Counted from the stretch's first letter, positions 26,314-34,842 are shown. The stretch is DNA of 64,000 nucleotides from Modestobacter sp. VKM Ac-2982 (GCF_026967935.1 NZ_JAPVBL010000003.1:372001-436000), one strand, 5' to 3'. Notes: a model not told the origin generated them from the sequence alone. Numbers and translations: made by a program.

Positions 26314-28584
26314 TCAGCCCGGCTGCCCGTCCCCGTTCAGGTCGGGTTGCGGAGCCGCCGGGTCGGCCGGGGGAGCCGCGTCGGTGGACGGCGTCGCGGC
26401 GGTCGACGGTGCCGGCTGGGGCGCGGGGGCCGGCGCGCTCACCGGGCTGCTGTCCCGGCTCGACGTCCGGTTCCCGCGCCGAGAGTCGCGGTCGTCGTCG
26501 TCCGAGGTCGAGGACCGTGCGCTCGTGGGCGGTGCGTCCACCCCGCGCCCGGCGTACTTCGGGTCGGCCGCCGGGAACTCCGCGGTGGGCTGGCCCGAGA
26601 GGATCGGCAGCATCGCGTCGTGCCAGATGGTGGCCGGCCGGCCACCGCCATAGCCACCGACGCTGTCGGTGCCGGTCGGGCGGAACACCATGACGCTGGC
26701 GGCGTACTCCGGGGTGAAGCCGACGAAGGTCACCGAGTCGTTGTTGTTCACCGTGCCGGTCTTGCCGGCGATCTGGTGGCCGGGGATGTAGGCGCGCGCG
26801 CCGGTCTGCATCCGGTTGCCCGGCTCGACGTCCTTGCGCAGCATCTGGCTCAGGGTGTTCGCGAGACCGGGCTCGACCACCTGCTCGCACTGATCGGCGG
26901 GGACCACGGGCTGGCCGTCGTCGTCGGTGACCGGCTCGCCGTTGCGGTCGAGGATCTGCAGGACGGGCTTGGGGGAGCACTTCACCCCGCCGGCCGCGAT
27001 CGTCGCGTAGGCGTTGGCCAGGTCGAGGGGGCTCACCCCGTCGGTGCCGTAGGCGAAGGACGGGCGGTTCTCGGCGATGATCTGCTCGGCCGGGGTCTGG
27101 GTCACCGAGTAGTCGAAGTCCATGCCCAGCCGCTCGGCCATCCGGACGGCCGGCTCGATGCGGCCCAGCGCGTCCTCCAGGGCCAGGAAGTAGGTGTTGG
27201 AGGACATGTAGAGCGCCTGCGTCATGGTCAGCGTGTTCGGGTAGTTGTTGCCCACGTTGCCGACCGAGTAGGGCTCGTACTCCGCGGTGTCGGTGTTGAA
27301 GCCCTGGTAGACCCGGCTGGTGTACGGCTCGCTGGTGGTGATCGTGTGGCTGGCCGGCAGGCCCTGCTCCAGGGCGGCGGCGGCGACGAAGGTCTTGAAC
27401 GTCGAACCGGAGCCCTTGGTCGGGATGGTGGCGAAGTTGACCGACTCGCAGCCCGCTGCGGGGTCGCCGCAACCGAACCGTCGGTTCACGCTCATCGCCA
27501 ACACGTGCCCGGTGCCGGGCTCGATCGCGTCGTAGACCCCGACGATCGGGTCGCCCATGCCCTGGGTGTTGAGCACGGCCTGGTCGGCGGCGACCTGCAT
27601 GTCCGGGCGGAGCGTGGTCTGGATCGTCCAGCCGTTGTCCTTGATGTCGTCCATGCTCAGCCCGAGCGTGCCCGTCAGGTAGCTGGTGACGTAGTCGCAG
27701 AAGAAGCCGCCGATCGCGGCGTCGATGCAGCCGTTGGGCGCGTTGCCGCCGGGGGCCAGCGGGATCGGTGCGGCCGAGACGTCGGCGAGCTCCTGGTCGG
27801 TGATGTGCTCGAGCTGGTGCATCCGGTTCAGCACCTGGTCGCGCCGGGCGGTCGCCTCGGCCGGGTAGGCGATCGGGTCGAACTTGGGGCTCTGCACCAG
27901 CCCGGCGAGCACCGAGGCCTGGGGCAGCGTCAGGTCGGCGGCGTTCACGCTGAAGTACTTCTGCGCGGCCGACTGGATGCCGTAGGCGCCCTGCCCGAAG
28001 TAGGCGATGTTCAGGTAGCGGGTGAGGATCTCGTCCTTGGAGTACTCCTCCTCCAGCGCGAGGGCGAGGCGGGCCTCCTTGAGCTTGCGGCCGACCGACT
28101 CCTCCTCGGCAGCGGCCCGCTCCTCGGCGTTGTCCGCGGTCTGCAGCAGGGTCTGCTTCACCAGCTGCTGGGTCAGCGTCGACCCGCCCTCGAGCACCTC
28201 CCCGGCAGCGAGGTTCTTCGCCAGCGCGCGCGTCGTGCCCTCGATGTCCAGCCCGTTGTGCTGGTAGAAGCGCGAGTCCTCGATGTCGACGATCGCCTGC
28301 TTCATCACGTCGGAGATCTGCTCGTGCGTCATCGGCGTGCGGTTGTTGTCGTAGAACTGGGTGATCGGCTGGCCGTCGGCGGCCACCATGACGGCGTTGC
28401 CGTTCGGCGTCTCGTCGGTGAGCTCGACCGGGAGGGCGTCGAGCAGGCTGGCGGAGTTCCGGGCGACGAGCCCGGTCCCCCCGACCCAGGGCAGCAACAT
28501 GGCAGCGACCAGGGCGCCGGCCACGACGATCGTGACGGCCAGCTTGACCAGGGCACCGAGCGGAGAACGCGCAGAGTCGGACAT
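26314..28584 (-). CDS. Class A penicillin-binding protein (PonA2-like)
   Basis: 756 residues. One N-terminal membrane anchor (LAVTIVVAGALVAAMLLPWV), then a GT51 glycosyltransferase domain (about 75-250; EDSRFYQHNGLDIEGT, EGGSTLTQQLVKQ) and a transpeptidase domain with SxxK as STFK, SxN as SSN and the KTG box KTGTVNN. It polymerises and crosslinks peptidoglycan outside the membrane. The C-terminus (about 690-756) is a Ser/Pro/Ala-rich tail; no PASTA domain is seen, unlike mycobacterial PonA2. Position next to the metallophosphoesterase and ArsA-like genes matches the Rv3682 region. Confidence 0.92.
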   Translation of the reverse strand: MSDSARSPLGALVKLAVTIVVAGALVAAMLLPWVGGTGLVARNSASLLDALPVELTDETPNGNAVMVAADGQPITQFYDNNRTPMTHEQISDVMKQAIVDIEDSRFYQHNGLDIEGTTRALAKNLAAGEVLEGGSTLTQQLVKQTLLQTADNAEERAAAEEESVGRKLKEARLALALEEEYSKDEILTRYLNIAYFGQGAYGIQSAAQKYFSVNAADLTLPQASVLAGLVQSPKFDPIAYPAEATARRDQVLNRMHQLEHITDQELADVSAAPIPLAPGGNAPNGCIDAAIGGFFCDYVTSYLTGTLGLSMDDIKDNGWTIQTTLRPDMQVAADQAVLNTQGMGDPIVGVYDAIEPGTGHVLAMSVNRRFGCGDPAAGCESVNFATIPTKGSGSTFKTFVAAAALEQGLPASHTITTSEPYTSRVYQGFNTDTAEYEPYSVGNVGNNYPNTLTMTQALYMSSNTYFLALEDALGRIEPAVRMAERLGMDFDYSVTQTPAEQIIAENRPSFAYGTDGVSPLDLANAYATIAAGGVKCSPKPVLQILDRNGEPVTDDDGQPVVPADQCEQVVEPGLANTLSQMLRKDVEPGNRMQTGARAYIPGHQIAGKTGTVNNNDSVTFVGFTPEYAASVMVFRPTGTDSVGGYGGGRPATIWHDAMLPILSGQPTAEFPAADPKYAGRGVDAPPTSARSSTSDDDDRDSRRGNRTSSRDSSPVSAPAPAPQPAPSTAATPSTDAAPPADPAAPQPDLNGDGQPG

Positions 28585-28639
28585 CGCAGGCCAAGGTACC
28601 TGCCCAGCGGGCCTGCGTGGGGTGCCTCGGACGCAACGC

Positions 28640-28677
28640 GCGGAGCGGCCGCCGAGGACGCCGGCAGGCCGCTCCGC
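28640..28677 (-). terminator. Terminator after the desaturase gene
   Basis: 11-bp arms GCGGAGCGGCC / complement with a 16-nt loop, 7 nt beyond the desaturase stop and upstream of the PBP gene on the same strand. Confidence 0.65.
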
Positions 28678-28684
28678 ACGGCGG

Positions 28685-29800
28685 TCAGGACATCTGGTAG
28701 CGGTTCGCCCGCGTGAACGTGCCCATGTCGTTGAACCGCACCCCGTTGGCGGCCAGCACCGGGTGGATGTCGCGCTCCATCAGCTGCCGCACGTAGAACG
28801 GATCGGCCACGTAGAAGTGGTGGATCGGGTGCGTGCTGCCGAAGTTGAGACAGAAGACCTGGAAGGGCAGCAGGTACCAGCGGTTGAACACCTGGGTCTG
28901 CTGCAGCACGTTCCCCTGCTCGACGTCCCCCTGGTAGTGCATGTTGCTGCTGATGAAGTGCAGGCAGAAGCCGCGCCAGACGTTGGGGCCGACCCAGACG
29001 ACGGTCAGCACGGTCAGCGCCTGCAGCCACGTCGCGGGCACCTCGGCACCCAGCCAGCTCGCCAGGTGCAGGCCGAGGAACGCATACCAGATGGTGATCG
29101 CCACCGGGGTCAGCCCGATGCTGGCCTTGAGGATGGTGCGGCGCCAGAGCGCGTCCTCGGCGTCCTTCGGCCGGGTGGTGACGATCCGGATCAGGGCGGG
29201 CACGTAGGGGTCCAACAGGCTGTACAGCCGGACGGCGCCCCACGGCTTGCCGTTGGTGATCGACACCTCCTCGATGTCGTCGGGTAGACCCGAGTACGCG
29301 TGGTGCCGCAGGTGCAGCCGGATCCGGTACACGGGGTTGATCGTGTACGGCCGGATCGCCCAGACGCCGAAGAGCAGCGCGTACCGGACGGCCTTGCGCC
29401 GGCGGAAGTAGAGCGCGTGGATCAGGTCGTGCTCCACCTCGTGGCCGACCGCGGCGAAGGCCGCGGACAGCAGCAACGTCACGTACCAGGGCAGCACCCC
29501 GGTCAGGTAGAGGGCGCCGCTGCCGATGAAGCCGAGCACCGCGACCGCGAACGCGGTGAGCCCGAGGGCGTCCTGGTGCCGCAGCACCGGGTGGTCGCGC
29601 CGCAGCTCCTGAGACCGGCGGCGGATCGCGCTGGTGATGACCTTGGTGCGGGCCTTGTCGTCGGGGGAGAGCCCGGCGGTGTCGACCGGGATCTCGACGG
29701 GGAGGTCGGCGGCGGCAGGGACGGTGCCGGTGCCGAAGAGACCGGCCGGTCCTGGCGACGTCGTCGCGGTGGTGCGGTCGAGCTCGGGTGTGGTGCTCAT
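28685..29800 (-). CDS. Membrane fatty acid desaturase-family protein
   Basis: 371 residues with about four membrane helices and the histidine clusters of the di-iron desaturase/hydroxylase family: GHEVEHDLIH (about 130), RLHLRHHAYS (about 175) and STHPIHHFYV (about 335). It probably introduces a double bond or hydroxyl into a lipid acyl chain using O2 and an electron donor. It sits exactly where mycobacteria have whiB4, between the PBP and the ArsA pair. The upstream region has a small inverted repeat ACGCT-AACGG-AGCGT (29839-29853). Confidence 0.85.
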   Translation of the reverse strand: MSTTPELDRTTATTSPGPAGLFGTGTVPAAADLPVEIPVDTAGLSPDDKARTKVITSAIRRRSQELRRDHPVLRHQDALGLTAFAVAVLGFIGSGALYLTGVLPWYVTLLLSAAFAAVGHEVEHDLIHALYFRRRKAVRYALLFGVWAIRPYTINPVYRIRLHLRHHAYSGLPDDIEEVSITNGKPWGAVRLYSLLDPYVPALIRIVTTRPKDAEDALWRRTILKASIGLTPVAITIWYAFLGLHLASWLGAEVPATWLQALTVLTVVWVGPNVWRGFCLHFISSNMHYQGDVEQGNVLQQTQVFNRWYLLPFQVFCLNFGSTHPIHHFYVADPFYVRQLMERDIHPVLAANGVRFNDMGTFTRANRYQMS

Positions 29801-29915
29801 GCCTGGTGTGTCATCCCTCCGACGGAACGGTCGGGCGGACGCTAACGGAGCGTCACGACCGGGACCAGGCTCCGGGATGACGTGGACACGAACGGGGGAC
29901 TCGCCTGTTCCTCCT

Positions 29916-29940
29916 GCCCCTCCCGCCCCGCCGGAGGGGC
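29916..29940 (-). terminator. Hairpin after the ArsA-like operon
   Basis: 8-bp arms GCCCCTCC / GGAGGGGC with a 9-nt loop, 6 nt past the stop codon of the second ArsA-like gene. Confidence 0.6.
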
Positions 29941-29945
29941 GCCGG

Positions 29946-31169
29946 TCAGCCGGCCTGGGGGCGCACCGGCAGCACCCGGCTGCGCGGCGTGCCCGTCCCG
30001 GTGTCGCCCTCCGCGGCGAGCAGTGCCTCGCCCATCACCCGCAGCCCGTCCAGGTCGTGGACGTCCCCGGCCGCCGCCGGCACCGTCCGCACCGGCACCT
30101 CCGGGTGGGCGCTGGTGAACCGGTCGGCCAGCCGCTGCTCCCGGGTGGCGACCGTCATCCGCTCGGCGTGCACCCGAAGCGCCCCGGCGGCGAGCTCGGA
30201 GCCCCGGCCCCCGGCCTCGGCCACCGCCTCGGCGGCGCCCTCCGCGCGGGTGGCCGACAGGGCCGTGGTGGCCGGCGGGTGGGTGCGGTTGAGCACCAGC
30301 CCGGCCAGCGGCATCCCCTCGGTGGAGAGCCGGTCGACGAAGTAGGAGGCCTCGCGCAGCGCGTCCGGCTCCGGGGCGGCGACGACGACGAACGACGTCC
30401 CCGGCTGGCGGAGCAGCTCGTAGGTCGCGTTCGCCCGCTCCCGGAAGCCGCCGAACATGGTGTCCAGCGCGGAGACGAACGCGGAGATGTCGTTGAGCAG
30501 CTGGCCACCCAGGATCTTGCTGATGATCCGGCTGAACAGCAGGAAGCCGGCCCCCACGAACCGCACCCCGGCCCGGCCGCCCGCCCGCGCCGGGGCGGTG
30601 AGCAGCCGGATCATCGTGCCGTCGAGGAAGCGGCTCATCCGGTTCGGAGCGTCCAGGAAGTCCAGCGCCGACCGGGACGGCGGGGTGTCGACGATCACCA
30701 GGTCCCAGCGGTCGCTGGCCCGCAGCTGCCCGAGCTTCTCCATCGCCATGTACTCCTGCGTGCCCGCGAAGGAGGAGGAGAGCGCCTGGTAGAAGGGGTT
30801 GTCGAAGATCACCTGCGCCCGCTCGGGCGTCGAGTGCGCGGACACGACGTCGTCGAACGTCCGCTTCATGTCCAGCATCATCGCGTGCAGCTCGCCCGGG
30901 GCGCCGGGCGTCTCGACCAGTCGCGGCTCGTTGTCCAGCTCGACCAGGCCCAGCGACTGGGCCAGCCGGCGGGCCGGGTCGATGGTGAGCACCACGACCT
31001 CCCGGCCGGCCTCGGCCGCGGCCAGTGCGAGCGCCGCCGAGGTGGTGGTCTTGCCCACGCCTCCCGAGCCGCAGCACACGATGATCCGCGTGCTGCGGTC
31101 GCTGACCAGCGCGGCCAGGTCCAGCGGCGGTGCCGGCGTGGGCCGCCGCGGCGGCTGGGCGGCGGTCAC
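29946..31169 (-). CDS. ArsA/GET3-family ATPase (second gene of the pair)
   Basis: 407 residues from the GTG at 31169, which overlaps the stop of the upstream ArsA-like gene. Deviant P-loop CCGSGGVGKTTTSA (about 33-46), switch region VLTIDPARRLAQSLG and DLVIVDTPPSRSALDFL. A larger relative of the neighbouring protein; together they correspond to Rv3679/Rv3680, proposed anion-transporting ATPase homologs that act as a pair in mycobacteria. No membrane segments, so a soluble ATPase. The substrate or client is unknown here. Confidence 0.88.
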   Translation of the reverse strand: MTAAQPPRRPTPAPPLDLAALVSDRSTRIIVCCGSGGVGKTTTSAALALAAAEAGREVVVLTIDPARRLAQSLGLVELDNEPRLVETPGAPGELHAMMLDMKRTFDDVVSAHSTPERAQVIFDNPFYQALSSSFAGTQEYMAMEKLGQLRASDRWDLVIVDTPPSRSALDFLDAPNRMSRFLDGTMIRLLTAPARAGGRAGVRFVGAGFLLFSRIISKILGGQLLNDISAFVSALDTMFGGFRERANATYELLRQPGTSFVVVAAPEPDALREASYFVDRLSTEGMPLAGLVLNRTHPPATTALSATRAEGAAEAVAEAGGRGSELAAGALRVHAERMTVATREQRLADRFTSAHPEVPVRTVPAAAGDVHDLDGLRVMGEALLAAEGDTGTGTPRSRVLPVRPQAG

Positions 31170-32194
31170 GCGGCGACCTCGTCGCGCAGGTGCCCGTCGA
31201 GCCGGTCGGCCAGCTCGAACAGGCAACCGAGGTCGATCGGCGACGACGACAGCGGCAGCTCGACCACCGGGCGGCCGAGCGCCTCGACGTCCCCGCGCAG
31301 TCCGTCCTGGGAGATCCAGCGGCGGGCGTGCTCGACCGCCTCGGCCACCAGCCCATCCGCCAGCCCGTCCACCCCGGACAGCTGGGCCGCGGTCAGCGCC
31401 GGCTGCAGGTCGGAGCCGGTCAGCCGGCCCTCGGCGATGCGGGCCAGGCTGGACGCCGGCAGGAGCGGCTCGGTCGCCATGTTGACGATCACCGAGCCGA
31501 CCGGCAGCCCGGCCGCGGTCAGCTCGGTGATCGCGTCGGCGGTCTCCTGGACCGGCATGTCCTCCAGCAGGGTCACCACGTGCACGGCCGTCTGCGGCGA
31601 ACGGAACACCGCCATCACCCCGTCGCTCTGCGTCCTGATCGGGCCGGACCGGGCCAGCCCGGACACCTCGTTGGTCACGTTCAGGAACCGGGTGATCCGG
31701 CCGGTCGGTGGCGCGTCGACGACGACGGCGTCGTAGACCGGGCGGCCGTTCTCCCGCCGGGTCACCGCCTCCTTGATCTTCCCGGTGAGCAGCACGTCGC
31801 GGAGCCCGGGCGCGATGGCGGTGGCGAAGTCGATCGCACCCATCTTGCGCAGCGCCCGGCCGGCCCGCTTCAGGTTGTAGAACATGTCCAGGTACTCGAG
31901 GAAGGCCGCCTCGACGTCGATCGCCAGCGCCTTCACCTCACCGCCGCCCCGGGCCACCGCGACCCGCCGCTCCTCGTAGGGCAGTGGCGGGGTGTCGAAC
32001 AGCTGGGCGATGCCCTGCCGGCCCTCGGTCTCCACCAGCAGCACGTGGCCACCGTCGGCTGCGAGGGAGAGGGCGAGGGCCGCGGCGACCGTCGTCTTCC
32101 CGGTGCCGCCCTTCCCGGTGACGACATGGCACCGCACCGGCACCGCTCCTGGACGCGACTGTTCCCGGTGCACGGGCTCTGGGCTCACCCGCAC
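31166..32194 (-). CDS. ArsA/GET3-family ATPase (first gene of the pair)
   Basis: 342 residues. P-loop VVTGKGGTGKTTVAAA (about 25-40), LLVETEGRQGIAQLF as switch I, and AVVVDAPPTGRITRFLNV as Walker B/switch II. GTG start at 32194; a second GTG two codons later is equally possible. Divergent from the DUF4177 gene with 55 bp between them. Partner of the following ArsA-like ATPase, to which it is translationally coupled. In mycobacteria this pair has been linked to stress tolerance; the mechanism is unresolved. Confidence 0.88.
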   Translation of the reverse strand: MRVSPEPVHREQSRPGAVPVRCHVVTGKGGTGKTTVAAALALSLAADGGHVLLVETEGRQGIAQLFDTPPLPYEERRVAVARGGGEVKALAIDVEAAFLEYLDMFYNLKRAGRALRKMGAIDFATAIAPGLRDVLLTGKIKEAVTRRENGRPVYDAVVVDAPPTGRITRFLNVTNEVSGLARSGPIRTQSDGVMAVFRSPQTAVHVVTLLEDMPVQETADAITELTAAGLPVGSVIVNMATEPLLPASSLARIAEGRLTGSDLQPALTAAQLSGVDGLADGLVAEAVEHARRWISQDGLRGDVEALGRPVVELPLSSSPIDLGCLFELADRLDGHLRDEVAA

Positions 32195-32237
32195 CAGCCT
32201 ACGAGCGGTGGCCGCTCCCGGCGCGCCCCGGCTGCGC

Positions 32238-32243
32238 TAGCGT
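32238..32243 (+). promoter_or_regulatory. -10-like hexamer TAGCGT before the DUF4177 gene
   Basis: TANNNT hexamer ending 6 nt before the ATG at 32250, consistent with leaderless transcription of the DUF4177-RidA-NUDIX operon. Confidence 0.45.
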
Positions 32244-32249
32244 CGCGGC

Positions 32250-32423
32250 ATGAGTGATTCGGCCCGTCGGACCTGGGAGTACGCGACCATCCCGCTGCTC
32301 ACCCACAACACCAAGGCGATCCTGGACTCCTGGGGCGTCGACGGCTGGGAGCTGGTGACCGTCGTCCCCGGCCCCGGTGGCGGCGACCAGCTGGTGGCCT
32401 ACCTCAAGCGCCCGACCAGCTGA
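32250..32423 (+). CDS. Small DUF4177 protein
   Basis: 57 residues: TWEYATIPLLTHNTKAILDS, then WGVDGWELVTVVPG and LVAYLKRP. The WEY...GWELV pattern is the DUF4177 signature. It is equivalent in size and position to Rv3678A, between the ArsA-like pair and RidA. No function is known. Seven bp separate it from the RidA gene, so they are co-transcribed. Confidence 0.88.
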   Translation: MSDSARRTWEYATIPLLTHNTKAILDSWGVDGWELVTVVPGPGGGDQLVAYLKRPTS

Positions 32424-32430
32424 GGCCACG

Positions 32431-32898
32431 ATGACCACGCCCGTCTCCTGGCACGCCCGGCTCGCCGAGCTCGGCGTCCGGCTGCCCCCGGTGGCCGCCC
32501 CGGTCGCCGCCTACGTGCCGGCCATCCGCACCGGCCAGCTTGTCTTCACCTCCGGCCAGCTGCCCTTCGTCGACGGCGGGCTGCGCCGCACCGGCAAGGT
32601 CGGCGGCGCGGTCGACATCGAGGACGCCGCGGGCGACGCCAAGGTGTGCGCGCTCAACGCGCTGGCCGCGATCGACGACCTGGTCGGCCTGGACTCCGTG
32701 GCCCGGATCGTGCGGGTCGTCGGGTACGTTGCCAGCGCCGAGGGCTTCTCCGCCCAGCCGCGGGTCGTCAACGGCGCCAGCGAGTTCCTCGGCCGCGTCT
32801 TCGGCGAGGCCGGGCGGCACGCCCGCAGCGCCGTCGGCGTCGCCGAGCTCCCGATGAACGCCCCCGTCGAGGTCGAGCTCACCGTCGAGCTGAGGTGA
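32431..32898 (+). CDS. RidA family protein (YjgF/YER057c/UK114)
   Basis: 155 residues from the ATG at 32431. Family features: GQLVFTSGQLPFVDG near residue 35, ALAAIDDLVGLDSVARIVRVVGYV in the centre (given here only as a landmark) and LPMNAPVEVELTVE at the end. RidA proteins hydrolyse reactive enamine/imine intermediates from PLP enzymes. This is the longer actinobacterial subgroup, so the exact activity is uncertain; the usual catalytic Arg context near the C-terminus is replaced by LPMNAPVEVE. Overlaps the NUDIX gene by 4 nt. Confidence 0.88.
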   Translation: MTTPVSWHARLAELGVRLPPVAAPVAAYVPAIRTGQLVFTSGQLPFVDGGLRRTGKVGGAVDIEDAAGDAKVCALNALAAIDDLVGLDSVARIVRVVGYVASAEGFSAQPRVVNGASEFLGRVFGEAGRHARSAVGVAELPMNAPVEVELTVELR

Positions 32899-33707
32899 AC
32901 GGGCCGGCGCCGATCCGGCAGGCGGCGACGGTGTTGTTGCTCCGGGACGGCGCCGCGGGGCTGGAGGTGTACCTGCTCCGGCGGACCCGGGGGATGCCGT
33001 TCGCCGGGGGGATGACCGCCTATCCCGGTGGCGGGGTCGACGACCGGGACGGTGACACCGAGCTCGCCTGGGTGGGGCCGCCGCCGGCGCACTGGGCGAG
33101 CGCCTTCGGCTGCGACGAGCGCCTGGCCCGGGAGCTGGTGTGCGCCGCCGTCCGGGAGACGTTCGAGGAGGCCGGCGTCCTGCTGGCCGGCCCGGCGGAC
33201 GGCTCCGGGGTCGTGGTGCCCGACGTCTCCGGCGACGACTGGGAGGCGGAGCGGCAGGCCCTCATGGCCCACGAGCTCTCGCTGGCCGAGCTGCTGGCCG
33301 GCCGCGGACTGGCGCTGCGGGCCGACCTGCTGCGGCCCTTCGCGCACTGGATCACCCCGCCCCCGGAACGACGGCGCTACGACACCAAGTTCTTCGCCGC
33401 GCTGCTGCCCGTCGGCCAGGAGGCGCGCGACGTCTCCGGTGAGGCGGACGAGGCGGTCTGGACGACGCCGGCCGCCGCGCTCGCCGAGCACGCGGCCGGG
33501 ACCCGGCCGATGCTGCCGCCCACGATCCACACGCTGGGCCAGCTGGCGGCGTTCGCCGACTCCGCGGCGACGCTCGCCGGCTCGCCACCGGCGCCGCTCG
33601 AGCCGATCAGCCCCACGTTCGAACAGGGGCCGGGCGGCAACTACGCGGTGCTGCCCGACGGCACCCGGATCCGGATGGTCGCGCGGCTGGGCACATCGCG
33701 ACCCTGA
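32895..33707 (+). CDS. NUDIX hydrolase
   Basis: 270 residues from a GTG overlapping the RidA stop. A Nudix-like fold with YPGGGVDDRD followed, after an insertion of about 33 residues, by AAVRETFEEAGVLLAG, the catalytic helix REx2EE. The long insertion within the Nudix region and the C-terminal extension resemble mammalian NUDT19-like acyl-CoA diphosphatases, but that is inference. In M. tuberculosis a metallo-beta-lactamase-fold gene lies between RidA and crp; none is present here. Confidence 0.85.
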   Translation: MNGPAPIRQAATVLLLRDGAAGLEVYLLRRTRGMPFAGGMTAYPGGGVDDRDGDTELAWVGPPPAHWASAFGCDERLARELVCAAVRETFEEAGVLLAGPADGSGVVVPDVSGDDWEAERQALMAHELSLAELLAGRGLALRADLLRPFAHWITPPPERRRYDTKFFAALLPVGQEARDVSGEADEAVWTTPAAALAEHAAGTRPMLPPTIHTLGQLAAFADSAATLAGSPPAPLEPISPTFEQGPGGNYAVLPDGTRIRMVARLGTSRP

Positions 33708-33715
33708 CGGGCCGC

Positions 33716-33823
33716 ACCGCGGCCAGGAGCCGGGGCCGGTTGCGCTGAGCCGTTGGCCGTGTCCCGGCGAGGGACCCTCCGGGCCCCGTCCCCGGGCCAC
33801 CCCTCGCTTCGCTCGGGTCTCGT
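33716..33823 (+). repeat. 108-bp intergenic direct repeat, copy 1
   Basis: Begins ACCGCGGCCAGGAGCCG, 8 bp after the NUDIX stop. It is directly followed by copy 2 of the same length. The second half of both copies is nearly identical, from GTGTCCCGG through CCCGTCCCCGGGCCACCCCT. Frames through it lack ribosome sites and homology that I recognise, so I call no gene here. Confidence 0.8.
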
Positions 33824-33931
33824 ACCGCGGCCAGGTGCCTGGTCCGGCCGGTTGGGGCCGTTGGCCCGTGTCCCGGTGAGGGACCCTGCGGGCCCCGTCC
33901 CCGGGCCACCCCTCGCGGTGCTCGGGTGCGT
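33824..33931 (+). repeat. 108-bp intergenic direct repeat, copy 2
   Basis: Same length and order as copy 1 (ACCGCGGCCAGG...GGGACCCTGCGGGCCCCG...), with differences concentrated in bases 13-45. It ends just before the crp terminator hairpin. Confidence 0.8.
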
Positions 33932-33954
33932 ACCGGTGGTCGCGCGAAACGCGC

Positions 33955-33988
33955 GAGGGCCCTTCCCGGTGAACCGGGAAGGGCCCTC
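33955..33988. terminator. Terminator hairpin downstream of crp
   Basis: 16-bp arms GAGGGCCCTTCCCGGT / complement around 2 nt, 15 bp beyond the crp stop codon (crp reads right to left). Also positioned to stop transcripts leaving the NUDIX operon. Confidence 0.8.
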
Positions 33989-34003
33989 GTCAGTGCTGTG
34001 GGG

Positions 34004-34678
34004 TCAGCGGGCGCGGCGGCGGAGGCGTTCCTCGTCGAGGACGACGACCGACTTGCCCTGCAGCTGGATCCAGCCGCGGTGCACGAAGTCGGCCAGCGCC
34101 TTGTTCACCGTCTCGCGGGAGGCGCCCACCAGCTGGGCCAGCTCCTCCTGGGTCAGGTCGTGCTTGACGCGGAGGCCGTCGGTCTCCCGGCTGCCGAAGC
34201 GGTCGGCCATCTGCAGCAGCGCCTTGGCCACGCGGCCGGGGACGTCGGTGAAGATGAGGTCGGCGACCGAGTCGTTGGTGCGCCGCAGCCGCCGGGCCAG
34301 CACCCGCAGGAGCTGCTCGCCGATCTCCGGGTGCGCGGTGATCCACGGCCGCAGCATGGTGTTCGGCATCTTGGCCAGGCGCACGTCGGTGACGGCGGTG
34401 GCCGTCGCGGTGCGCGGCCCCGGGTCGAACACCGAGAGCTCACCGAACTGGTCGGAGGGGCCCATCACGGCCAGCACGTTCTCCCGGCCGTCCGGTGCCC
34501 GGCGGGAGATCTTCACCTTGCCGGACAGGACGACGTAGAGGCTGTCGCCCGACTCGCCCTCGTTGAAGACGACCCGGCCGCGGGGCAGCACCACCGTCTC
34601 CAGTGCGCTCGCCACCGGCTCGGCGGCATCTTCCGACAGCCCCTGGAAGAGACCGGACTGGGCAAGGACCTCGTCCAC
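34004..34678 (-). CDS. crp: CRP/FNR-family cAMP receptor-like regulator
   Basis: The GTG at 34678 gives 224 residues, exactly the length of M. tuberculosis Crp (Rv3676), and is preceded by GAGAGG. An upstream in-frame start at 34702 is less likely. A cyclic-nucleotide-binding domain (about 25-120; [17 protein letters not shown] carries the phosphate-binding Arg-Thr) joins a winged helix with [20 protein letters not shown], almost identical to mycobacterial Crp/GlxR. A global regulator of carbon and respiration genes in this phylum. A CRP-like site lies 66 bp upstream, suggesting autoregulation. Confidence 0.93.
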   Translation of the reverse strand: MDEVLAQSGLFQGLSEDAAEPVASALETVVLPRGRVVFNEGESGDSLYVVLSGKVKISRRAPDGRENVLAVMGPSDQFGELSVFDPGPRTATATAVTDVRLAKMPNTMLRPWITAHPEIGEQLLRVLARRLRRTNDSVADLIFTDVPGRVAKALLQMADRFGSRETDGLRVKHDLTQEELAQLVGASRETVNKALADFVHRGWIQLQGKSVVVLDEERLRRRAR

Positions 34679-34743
34679 GTGCACCTCTCGCAACGTCCTC
34701 ACGGGTGCGATGGCGACCCGCGTTACTCGGAGAGTCTAGGGCC

Positions 34744-34759
34744 TGTGGCCCGCCTCACC
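34744..34759. promoter_or_regulatory. CRP/GlxR-like operator upstream of crp
   Basis: TGTGG-CCCGCC-TCACC matches the consensus TGTGA-N6-TCACA at 8 of 10 specified positions, 66 bp before the crp start. GlxR-type regulators of this phylum are known to bind near their own genes. Confidence 0.5.
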
Positions 34760-34842
34760 AGTGCACTCCGTCACGAGCCTGCCCACTCTGAGTGGCAGCG
34801 GGCGGCCGCAGCTCCGGGACGTGCAGGTCGGACGCCCGAAAC

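Noticed and set aside
26060-28636. An 858-codon open frame overlapping the PBP gene in another frame on the same strand
   Set aside because: The overlapping frame at 26314-28584 carries complete GT51 and transpeptidase motifs; the longer frame is Arg/Pro-rich with no domain.
33753-34538. Open frame running through the 108-bp repeats into the region opposite crp
   Set aside because: No ribosome site, no family features, and half of it is repeat sequence and antisense to crp.
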